Position numbers and translations under genes: made by a program. Of a stretch of 64,000 bases of DNA, positions 46,972 through 57,338 are shown piece by piece. The stretch is from Rhizophagus irregularis (taxonomy: Eukaryota > Glomeromycota > Glomeromycetes > Glomerales > Glomeraceae), in contig NC_089439.1 in assembly GCF_026210795.1 (NCBI RefSeq), positions 2,728,001-2,792,000 of the forward strand, in the 5' to 3' direction. The notes beneath the pieces were generated by a model that was given only the letters and a program-made list of their open reading frames with translations, was not told where the DNA came from and made no database searches. The stretch's first letter is position 1. Each line of letters starts with the position of its first letter.

Positions 46972-47957
46972 TTAAGGCAACACTTCTTTAAAACTACTAA
47001 TAGAACTACGATTTTTAAGAAGTTCTTTATTATCATCAGCCTTCTGAGTATCAACTACAACTTCTGGTAATTTTCCTTTACTACTTTCCTTTCCTTGATC
47101 TGAAGATTGAATTTCACGTTTGTGTATTTGTAAAGGATGACCAGATGTTGATTTAGGACGTGATGGACGTATTGTCTGATAAAATCTACCAATTATGTGT
47201 ACTGTAAGCGTTAAACTAGATGAAGCCAATGTTAATAAAGATATTACATCATAATAAAGTACACTTCGAAAATATAATATCTATAATTGAAGGGAAAGAG
47301 AAAAAAAAAAAAAATTTAATAAATAACTCTCTTTTAAAAATTAAAATAAATTATTATTACTTACTTGAATTATGAGCTGAGGTATATCTTCAATAAAAAT
47401 ATCTAAACAAGCACCCCAAAAAATTTTTCCCGTAGTTTGTTCACTAAAATCACTTTTAAAAAAACCAAAACTTTGCAAAATATTTAATGCTTCAATATCA
47501 GCACTTGAAATTAAGGCGAAAATTGATATAACTGTCTTATGTGAGTTTGACCATTTTGCAAAATCTTGATTTAAATATTTTTCATTTGTTATTATATATA
47601 ATGCGAGTATAAAATTTATTGTTAATGATAGAATTAATATTATGGTACTAATGAAGAACGTAAGAGATGATATAAGTCATTAGAAAGAATTAGTGATTAA
47701 GGAATATATATTTTAGTAAGATTACACCTTACTTTGGAATAAAGAGGTTCGTTACTTCAGGAGCCTTTTTAGACGCGAAAAGAATATCCATTACAAAATC
47801 AAACACGATTAATCCAAGTTGCAATATAGCAGCAATATTATACGGCTAAATATAAGGATTTTTAGCAATTTAAGATTTAATCATTAAAAATGATAAATTA
47901 CATTTAAGTTTTTTGATATACCGTTCTTTCAGCATTCTGAGCCTTTCTTCTTTTCAT
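46972..47957 (-). CDS. Small multipass membrane protein, four exons
   Basis: Exons 47957-47922, 47845-47733, 47647-47365 and 47280-46972 give 741 nt (246 residues) with consistent phases and GT/AG borders. The start MKRRKAQNAERT is basic. About five hydrophobic segments follow, with the first four in the stretches beginning AAILQLGLIVFDFV, IILILSLTINFILAL, VISIFALISSADIEAL and WGACLDIFIEDIPQLIIQ, and the last in VISLLTLASSSLTLTVHI. Acidic residues sit within helices (DFVMD, IFIEDIP), which is unusual for plain anchors and suggests a pore, sensor or helix-packing role. The tail of about 70 residues is polar, rich in Lys, Ser and Glu, and probably cytosolic. No named family is recognised. No damage is seen. 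Confidence 0.8.
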
Positions 47958-50606
47958 TTTGATTTTTTTTCTTCTAGCGATTCGTGTGAAAATTAATTTT
48001 ATTATGATAGATATGATATATATATAGGTGTATATATGTACATATGATATATGATAAACATAAGCCACATTTAAATTTCCTTAACCTTTCTTAACCTCTT
48101 TTCATATTTTAAAAGATGAATTCGGGAGCGAACAATTGTTCGATGTGGCTTTGCTTTGAAATTTTATTACCGTAATATAATACGATGATAAATTGATCGA
48201 ACCGAATTAATTTATAAAAATTCGGGAAAGCTTAGCCACGTACAACATAATTTTGTCGATTAAAAAAAAGTACGCAGTAATGCAAATAATTAACGTATTT
48301 TCTATAAATGATGATAGTAAAAATAATGAATATACTATTAATATACTATTAATAAAAAGTCCACAATAAGCAAGTAATTGTTTTAAATTTACTCATTTAT
48401 ATACGGTATAAATAGTTATAAATATACTAGAAAATTCAAACTCAACTTTTTGATTGGATACAAAATTATTCTTGTTTAAAAAAACAACAAAACATTATTA
48501 CGGCTTTTGTCAATATAGTAAATGAACCGGACAAATACTGGCTTTAATTTATCATAAGTAATAATTAACGTACTATCGATGACTATATGGGTTAAATTTT
48601 ATTCGGCTGAAATTTTAATTAATACTTTTTAGAACCAAAACTTGAGCAAAATTGCTGAATTGGTAAATAAAAGCAGTTCTATCATTGAAAAAAAAAAACG
48701 AAAAAAAAAAAAGGTAGAATGAGATCACTGATTATATCGGATAAGTTTAATAAGTTTATTTAAAGCTAACAAATGAAATTTGATTATTTAAGTCTAAATA
48801 ATTTTATTATTTATAACAACGATATACCGAACTTTTTCTCTCAAACCGTAATTAATTTTTGATCGCTATGTATTTATTAGGATTCTTATGATATTAATTC
48901 TTCAATTAAATTTATGACACAAGGTAACACCACCACCAGAGCATAAATGTTGGATGTATTAAAGTTATTAATGGTAGTACGATAATAAATTTATTAATAA
49001 AAATTTAATATACTGACAATATTAATATATATAGGAGACCCAGGCAGACATGGAAACAGCTATCTCACAAAATTTGGTTGGATAATACTGTACTAATCCG
49101 ATAAAAGTATATTATTTTTTTGTTATTTCAAAAAGTGGACATGTTTTATACTAAATTGGATTCATTTATTTTTTGAAAGAAAATTTTTTTTTTTAAAGTT
49201 GAAACCATAATAGCAAAAATAGAGCGTGATCGTAATACAAAAAAAAAAGAAAAGGATATATATATTTTTTTGGCGGGAAAAAACCATTTCGATTACATGT
49301 GATTAAAGTTTTACCATTAAATAATCCTAATAAGAGGAATTATTATAACCTTATATTGGTAAATATATTAATTAAAATATATTAAATATATATTAAAAAT
49401 ATGTAATCATATGTATAATCACGTTCAAATTATAAAACTTTAATTTTCATTTAAAGTATATTGGCGTTTATTGATATTATAACTAACGAATCAAAAAATT
49501 CCAAGATTATTAATATCAGGATGTGATGTATGAAACAAAATTTCTCCACTTTCACAATTTTGTTTCTCCGCTTTTTACTTTCTAGATATAGAAGTAATTT
49601 TATGTGGACAATTAAATATGATACAATATGGAGTAATAACTAAATAATGTGAGACCGAGTTTTCGGAATTTAAATAAAATATTGAGCCGGAAGAATCGTA
49701 ACTACAATAAGTCTTTTAATATTGTTTAAAAAATGATAAATTATCACCCGGAAACTTCCATTGTACCTTGAAAATTAGTGAATTATTATGGAATTTTGTG
49801 ATCAATTATAAATTTAAAGTTTATAAATTAAAATGCATCTAAAATGTCAATCAAAATATTATTGCAGAAATCTTGTACAGAAGTAAATCCTCAATTTGTA
49901 AATCTATTTTGTTAATTAAAAAAAAAATTTATTAACATTCTTTTCTTCTAATCGAAGGTTTTGAATTCTTTTTTTTTTTTTTTTTCTTCTTTTCAAAAAA
50001 AATTTCATTCGTTAAAAAAAAATATCGTTTATAGATTGTCAACTCGGTTTACTCCGATTGGTTGATATTTATTGGACAATTTAACCCAAAATCCATTATT
50101 CCATTACATTATTAACAAGATATATTGGAATTAGCCCGTGAGAAGAATCACGTAATACAGTAATCATAGAAAAAATTAAACCGTGAGATATTATATCTAT
50201 AATTTCTCATTTCATTTTATTTAATACTAATAAGTTTTTGTTTGATTACGAAAGATTTTGATTGTTTATCGGGTTTAATTTTTTATAATGTGGGATGCTT
50301 TTTAGATCCCCATAAAAAAAATTTTTGGCTTGGGGTAAAAATACTCAAGTTATTACACAGGTTAAAAATATCATGATCTAATAAAAATAATTATTACATA
50401 TTATATCTAACTTTTTGTAGAGTCTATTTATGCTATTTTTATACTACTTTATTTTACTTATACAATTTTATTTAACAACAAGAAAAAAAAAAAAAATTTC
50501 CCTCTCACTCTCTCATTTCCCCCAGTAATTATTATTATTTCTATTATTAATTACTACTGATTATTATTACTACTACTATTATTATTATTATTATTATTAT
50601 TATTGT
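47958..50606. other. AT-rich intergenic DNA
   Basis: No gene, tRNA or structured repeat is supported. The region is dominated by A/T runs and a TTATTATTA tract at about 50550-50605. It should hold the promoter of the small membrane protein gene at its left end. Confidence 0.45.
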
Positions 50607-50864
50607 TTATTGTTTTTTCAAGAAAAAAAAAATATTATATAAAAGAAATTTAATGCGGTAATACCCCACATGGGCATACCCAACTGGTTTATATTTTAAA
50701 AGCCCCAAGCCTTTAACTGCAAAAGCACAAGTTACAATTGCCTGAATTGCCTGATACAATTCCATACTTCCGATATTGTCACACAATAAATAGTGTAGCT
50801 CTGTGTCAAATATAAATTTAGAATTTTTCAGGCACAATTTTGCAGAGACTTTTTCTTTACGCAA
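50607..50864 (-). CDS. Possible small ORF, unsupported
   Basis: An 85-codon minus-strand frame with less biased codon use than the surroundings (MRKEKVSAKLCLKNSKFIFD at the start, then TCAFAVKGLGLLKYKPVGY). It lies divergently upstream of the gene at 51018, with 153 bp between the starts. No domain or signal peptide is recognised, and it could equally be an exon fragment or chance. Confidence 0.2.
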   Translation of the reverse strand: MRKEKVSAKLCLKNSKFIFDTELHYLLCDNIGSMELYQAIQAIVTCAFAVKGLGLLKYKPVGYAHVGYYRIKFLLYNIFFFLKKQ

Positions 50865-51017
50865 CTCCTTCTTCTAACCACTACATTTTAAAATTTTTTT
50901 TTTTTTCCAATTTATTTTAACGACTGAACCTTCTTGTTGTAAAGAAAGGTCACTTTTTAAAAGAGAATATTTTAATAGTTGATCATACCAAATTTTTTAA
51001 AAATTTGTTCTTTCAAT

Positions 51018-51961
51018 ATGACTCAACAAGCTTGGACTATTGCTGACTTGCCTCATCGTAGCTGGAAATTAAAATATTTACCAGACGAATTTCGAGCTGA
51101 AGATATAAAAGATGAAAGCCATCCTTATTACAGTCTATTACAAGTTTTCGATACATTACGGGATACAAGTTACACTACGGATGATATTCCGGTGCTTTCC
51201 ATATTGGAACCAAAATTGAAACAGATCGGCAAGATCATTGATAAACTGATCGACTTACCAGGACCATACGTAAAAGGAATTTTTGATTTTACAGCCTTGT
51301 CAGCTTATGTTCATACCATTAATGATTTATGGTCAAAGAAGAATCAATTACTTTTAACTCCAATATGGAGAGATGTAGGATATTCTTATACTGATTGTTT
51401 TGATGAAGATATAATTGAAATTAATGTTCTTACAACACTGTTTCAAACGAGAGTAATATTAGATTGGTGGCTTGGAAAACCCCAATTTGATTTTTGGATC
51501 GGCATCATTGACCTAAATTTCGACACATTTCCGACTCAATTAGAAGCATACGTTCATTGGTGTAAGTTTATTCTCTTATTATTTACTTTTTTATTTATGA
51601 TTCACAAAATATTTATCAAATAATTTTTTTTTTGTTTGTGTTTGTACCTATTCATGATCTCGTTTAAAATCCTGAATTTTTTTTTTTTTCTTTTTTTTTT
51701 CATCATTTAGACAACGCAGTATTTTTTCCTGATTATAGTGTAAAACGTATTCAACAAAAAGAGATTGAGAAAAAAGAAGATAATTCGATGTCGGTTGATA
51801 ATAAATTTCAAAATGAAAGAAGTGAAACGAGTGATGATAGTGAAGATGAAATAGATATTATGGATCATATCGATAAGGAAAAGGAACAAATTAATAAAAA
51901 AATATATATGCGTATTCCTTGTGTTACTTCGAGTGACGAATCAAGTGGCTCTGATGATTAA
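51018..51961 (+). CDS. Uncharacterised protein with acidic Ser-rich tail, two exons
   Basis: Exons 51018-51561 and 51711-51961 (795 nt, 264 residues), with intron GTAAGT...TTTAG in phase and a long T tract before the acceptor. The ATG at 51018 (MTQQAWTIADLP) is the first in-frame ATG. The first 180 residues look globular and helical, rich in Trp, Asp and Leu (PHRSWKLKYLPDEFR, LDWWLGKPQFDFWIGIIDL). The C-terminal 85 residues are charged and probably disordered (KEIEKKEDNS, TSDDSEDEIDIMDHIDK), ending in SSDESSGSDD, which resembles casein-kinase-type sites. No membrane segment or signal peptide is seen. I do not recognise the family. The absence of stops and the clean intron argue for a functional gene. 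Confidence 0.8.
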
Positions 51962-54769
51962 AAATCAAAAAAAAAAAAAATTGTAGTGGTTAGAAGTTTA
52001 ATGTCACTCAACGCTTGACTTTCCCATGTTTCTGATATGAAAGTCATACTTTTTTTAAAAAAAAACGGTGGGTTGGGGGGTTCATATTTTTTTATGTAAT
52101 CAAAAAAAAAAAATTATATATATATTATAATCATGTGGGTTTAATGTAATTAAGAAATTTTTTATTCTGTGGATTATCTTAAAAAAATCAATATAATCAA
52201 AATGCATCAATCAATCAAAAAAAAAAAAAAAAAAAATCTAGGTTTATCATTAAAAAAATCTTTTTCTTTCAATAAAAAAAAATGCAAAGGTTAAATTAAC
52301 TTTTTGCAGTTGTTTCTGTATTTTTTTTTAACCAAAAAAAAAATAATTTGAGTATTACAAGTATTTTTAAGTTCGTTACAACATTACAACATTGATTAAA
52401 AATCAAAGATTAAAAAAAAGATGCGGCAAATTTCCCGAATATTTACTAAACTTGTAAATCATTTCCACAATTTTAATTTTTTTTTACTATTGTTTATCAT
52501 TTAATTGATTTATTTGCTTAGTACCTTTTTTTTTCTTTTTACTATCTACATAAATCTATTGATTAATTGTAATAAATTTTTGTCAAATGTTTCACGAATA
52601 TCCTTAGCCAAGAAAAACAATGCGCCATATGAAAAAATAAATTTTTTTTTTTTTTTTTTTCAAAAAAAAAAGAAAAAAAAGAAATTATTTCCCTATTATT
52701 TTCGAATAATAAAGTTTTAAAAGTTAATAGAGATTTTTTTAAATATTTTTTTTTAAAAAAAAAAAAGAAAAAAAAGAAAAAAGTAAAGAAAAGAAAAGAA
52801 AAGAAAAAGAAGGGGGGAAAAAAGGAGAGAAGGAGATAGAAGGAGAGAGAAATTTTTTTTTTTTTTTTTATAGAATTATTTTTTCAATAATTCCTGGTTT
52901 GAAAAATATGCATAATGCAAGGCGAGCATGCATCAAGATAAACAATGTCGTAAACAGATTAAATTGATATAAATCACAGATTGTTTAAAATTTTAATGAT
53001 AAAAAAAAAAATTTTTTTTTATCGCGTTACACGAATAAGAATTTAACCCAAAATTCTAATTTAGTAAATTTTTTTGACTATAAATTTTGCTATTAGCATG
53101 TGATTTTTTTTTATCGTCAACAATTAATAAAAAGTTATATTTTGCCTTATTTGTATTAGTTCATTAAAAAATGAATGGTTTTATTTTTATTAGGCGCAAA
53201 GGATTTTGTACAAATTTAAACAAGTTTGTTTCTTGATGATGTTCTCTTATTCCCTGTTAAATATATGGAAAAAAAACCGTCGGAAAACAACGGACTTAGA
53301 TGGGTTACAAAAAAATGTGAAATCTGCCATGGCAAGCCATTAGGCTTTTATACTTATATTTTAATAGTAAAAACTTTTTCTTTTTTGGATTAATTAACTT
53401 CAAAATTTTTTGATCCTCATTTCCGAACCATGTTTATCATTAATATTATTTTATAAAAAAATTATTAATTTAATTACCATACGGTCATATGGTAAATCTC
53501 AGTTGTCAATCAAATATATTTTTTACCAATAAAATAATAACCTGTTATTAATATACATAATTATTAATTATAAATATCCAAAACAGTTTGACAGTACTTT
53601 ATAATAAATTTCTTATAATTTAGTAATTAGTAATTATAATAAGTATCCAAAATAGGATTAAGAATTTATCTGTACTTTTATAATAAATATATCTTATAAT
53701 TTATTATAATTTAGTAATTAAAATTACAGGTCACTAATAGACATTTTACTGACAAGATCATTTTGCAGACAAATGGTTTACTAATAATTATCTTACTTAC
53801 AAAGAAATTTAGAATTAAAGTTAAAGTTAAATAAAAATTAAGGTTAAACTTAGAATTGGGTAAGGAATTAAGATTAGGGTTAAAATAAGATTAGAGTGGA
53901 TTAGAATTTCAAAACTATTAGTAAAATGACTGTTAATAAAATGATCCTATAGGTAAAATGATTATTAGTAAAATATCTACCAAAAAGATAATTGTTATAA
54001 TTGTTTTTTAATAAAATATAATTCTATATTATTTATATATTAAATTTAATAGTTAGTAATTTTTTTTTATAATAAAGTTAATAATTTAAAATAATAATTA
54101 GAAATATGTAAAATATAGTATTAGCAGAAACTAACTGGCTAATTTGATAAAAAAGTAAAAATTTTATAGCAGTATTCAAAATAATTTATTTAAGGAGTAA
54201 TAAAATGTATTAATATATTAATATATTAATGCATTCCACTTGATCTATATTATAGTATCTTAGTACATTACTGTTTAATGATCAATATATACTAGAACAT
54301 CATAGTCTAATGATTAATATGTATTAGGACATCATAGTTTAGTGATTAATATATACTAGAACATTATAATTTATTATAATGTACTAGTATTATTTTTGCT
54401 ATTCTATAAATTTTCTAATATTGAGAATTTGAGATAATGAAATGGAATATTATAATTTAATTGGATATATATTAATCATTATACTATGATATTTTGGTAT
54501 ATATTAATTAATAAACTATAGTGTATTAAATTGGCTGAGTTTCTGTATCTATTTGAACGCTTAGTTTTATATTAAAGATGTTAACCTTCTACATCTATTT
54601 GATTGCTTTTCATAGTGTAAAAAAAATGCATTGGATGGCACAGTAAATTTGTAATTAATTTTAATTAGCTATATTAAATTCTGAATGATTTTTAAATATG
54701 TGAATTGAGGATTTATTTTGGTATTATAGTAGTGATTTAGTAATAGTGTTTGAAATTATGTAACTAAAG
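51962..54769. other. AT-rich intergenic DNA, minor repeats
   Basis: No gene is supported. Long A and T runs fill 52.0-53.0 kb, including a GAAAAGAAAAGAAAA purine tract at 52770-52850. A weak foldback lies at about 53738-53985 (GGTCACTAATAGACATTTTA / reverse GGTAGATATTTTACTAATAA). Imperfect repeats of ATATACTAGAACATCATAGT with 50-60 bp spacing lie at 54270-54370. Confidence 0.45.
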
Positions 54770-55076
54770 TTTTAAACAGGTTGACTAAATTCAGATAACC
54801 TAATAAGTTGACTTGAATTTATTAGATCAGGTTTAGCAATTGCAATTCAGCATTAGTTTAGGTTGTAACATCAATATAACCTAAATAATCTGTTGACTTG
54901 AAACTATGATTTTATATAATATAAGTGAGTTATAATATTATAATTCACTTTTTATATTGATTTTATATAAAAAGTGAATTGTGATATTAGATTTATTTTT
55001 TTATATTGATTTTATATAATAAAAGTAAGTTGCAATATCAGAATTCACTTTTTTATATTAATTCTATATATAAAAA
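54770..55076. repeat. Left flank of an interrupted palindromic repeat element
   Basis: A GGTTGACTAAATTCAGATAA-type terminal segment leads into three to four GTGAATT...TTTATATTGATTTTATATA units. The right-hand continuation (units, then GGTCAGATTTATCAATTAAC) starts at 61787. The 6.7-kb element in between therefore inserted into one pre-existing palindromic element of the same type as 21400-22110. Confidence 0.65.
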
Positions 55077-55505
55077 CACTGGTCGAAATCATTTATTTCG
55101 TCAATAAGACCTTTCGGCAACAATTCGGCAAATCGATCACATAATTCGTCACACATTCGGCTAATTACAAAAATCAGAAAAAATTCAGCATAAATCAACC
55201 TAGTCGATTTTAGGTCGATTTTGGTGAGTTGTAACATAAAAAAATCCATAAATCGACCAATATTTTTTTTTATTGATTTTTATTAACAACAAACAATCAA
55301 CTTAAAAACTTTTTTGACGATTTTTAAACGATTTTTTAATTAATTAATATCAATAATGGCAAAAGTTTAGCAGATCAGTGACATACAATGTACTAAGCTG
55401 CAGCCACAGTAATTAGTTGATCTATTACCGAATTTAAACTATTAATAATAGTTTAAACTATTTCGAAAAAAAAATCTTTTTTTCTCAAAATAGTTTTTTT
55501 GTTTA

Positions 55506-57338
55506 ATCGGCTCCGGCGTGGATACTGATATTCCAGGTAAAGTTTCAAAAAAAAATTCTGAAACTTTCTTTAATAAAACGTTTTTAATACTAAAAAATGT
55601 TTTTTTTTTAATATTTTTTATATAGGAAATTGGTTCTGGCGTGGATACCGATATTCCAGGTAAAGTTTCAAAAAATTTTTGAAACTATCTTAAAAAAAAA
55701 ACGTTTTTTACTAAAAAACGCCTTTTTTAAAATATTTTTTGTTTAGGGAATTGGTTCCGGCGTGGATACCATTTTCCAGGTGAAGTTTCGAAAAATTTTC
55801 GAAACTATCTTAAAAAAAAATCATTTTTTACTAAAAAACGTCTTTTTATAATATTTTTTGTTTAGGGAATTGGTTCCGGCGTGGATACCGTTTCCCTAGG
55901 TAAAGTTTCGAAAAGTTTTAAAACTTTCTTAAAAAAATAAACGTTTTATAACTAAAAAACGTTTTTTTAAATATTTTTTGTTTAGAGAATTGGTTCTGGC
56001 GTGGATATCGTTTCCCTAAGTAAAGTTTCGAAAAATTTCGAAACTTACTTAAAAAAAAACGTTTTAACGTAAAAAAACATTTTTTTTTTGTTTTTTTTTG
56101 CAGAAAATCGGCTTCGGCATGGATACTGATGTTCCAGATAAGTTTCGAAAAAAAAATTTGAAACTTTATAAAAAAAAACGGTTTTTAATATTAAAAACGT
56201 TTTTTTTTTTTCATTTTTGTATAGAAAATTGGCTCCAATGTGGACGCCAATATTCCAGATAAGTTTTGAAATATTTCAAAACTTTTAAAAACATTTTTTA
56301 ATATTAAAAAAACATTTTTTTTTACTTTTTTATATAGGAATTCGGCCCCAACGTGGATACCAATATTCCAGGTAAGTTTTGAAACAAATGTTTTGAAACA
56401 TCTTTAAAAACGAAACGTTTTTTAATAAAAAATGTTTTTTTTTATTATTTTTATTCAGGAAATCGGTTCCGGCGTGGATACCATTTCCTAGGTAAAGTTT
56501 CGAAACTAAGTTTTGAAACTTCTTTAATAAAACGTTTTTAATAAAAAAAATGTTTTTTTTTATCATTTTTATTTAGGAATTCGGCTCCAACGTGGACGCC
56601 GATATTCCAGGTAAATTTCGAAATGTTTCAAAATTTCTTTAATAATAAAAAAACGTTTTTTATTTTTTGTTTTTTTATATAGGAATTCAGCGACGTCGAT
56701 ATTCCAGGTAAGTTTCGAAACAAAATGTTTCAAAACTTTAAAAACATTTTTAATAAAAAAAAACGTTTTTTTTTTAATATTTTTTATAGGAATTCGGTTC
56801 CAGTGTGAATACTGAATTTCAAGATAAGTTTTGAGATTTTCAAAACTTTAATAAAAAAAACGTTAATTTCCAACGTTTTTTTTTTATATTATTGTAGGAA
56901 TATCAGTTCCGGCGTGGATACCGAATCCCAAAGGTAAGTTTCGAAGAATCTCTTTGAAACTATCTTTTTTTAAAGAACGATTTACTAATCGTTTCTTTTT
57001 TTTTGTAGGTACAGAAAAAACCAAGATTCGTAAGTATATACGAATCTTGGTTTTGTTTTTTTTTTATTTTAATATTACGAACAGTTACTAATAACCGTTC
57101 CTCTCTTTTTTTTATAGGTCGGGTGGATTTCCGACGAATAGATGAACCAAGATTCGTAAGTACAAATACGAATCTTGGTTTTTTATTTTTATTATATCTT
57201 TTTTGATTTTTTTTCTTTTTTTTTCTTATTTTGTAGGTTTCGGCTTTCAGTTCGTAGGGCTTTGGATATACAGGTGAGTTTCGAAGTGAAGGAATCGAAA
57301 CTCTTTAAAATAAATTATTTTTTTTAAATTTTTTTTTA
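55506..57338 (+). repeat. Tandem micro-exon-like units, left block (16 units)
   Basis: Sixteen units of about 100-120 bp. Each has a core of roughly 22-38 bp preceded by a T-rich tract ending in TAG (a few CAG) and followed by GTAAGT, GTAAAGT or GTGAGT in most copies. Cores in the first thirteen are variants of GGAATTGGTTCCGGCGTGGA plus TACC and ATTCCAG; the sixteenth is of the GTTTCGGCTTTCAGTTC type found in the right block. The spacer after the donor folds as a hairpin (AGTTTCGAAA / TTTCGAAACT), then has an AAACGTTTTT / AAAAACGTTT pair. Three copies (near 56138, 56258 and 56823) have ATAAGT in place of the GT donor. Core lengths are not multiples of three, so joined cores would not keep a reading frame. 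Splicing is inferred from the signals only. Confidence 0.75.

Noticed and set aside
53870-53890. TTAGGG as telomere repeat
   Set aside because: Only one TTAGGG word occurs, inside variable TTAAGGTTAAAC-type sequence; there is no tandem array.
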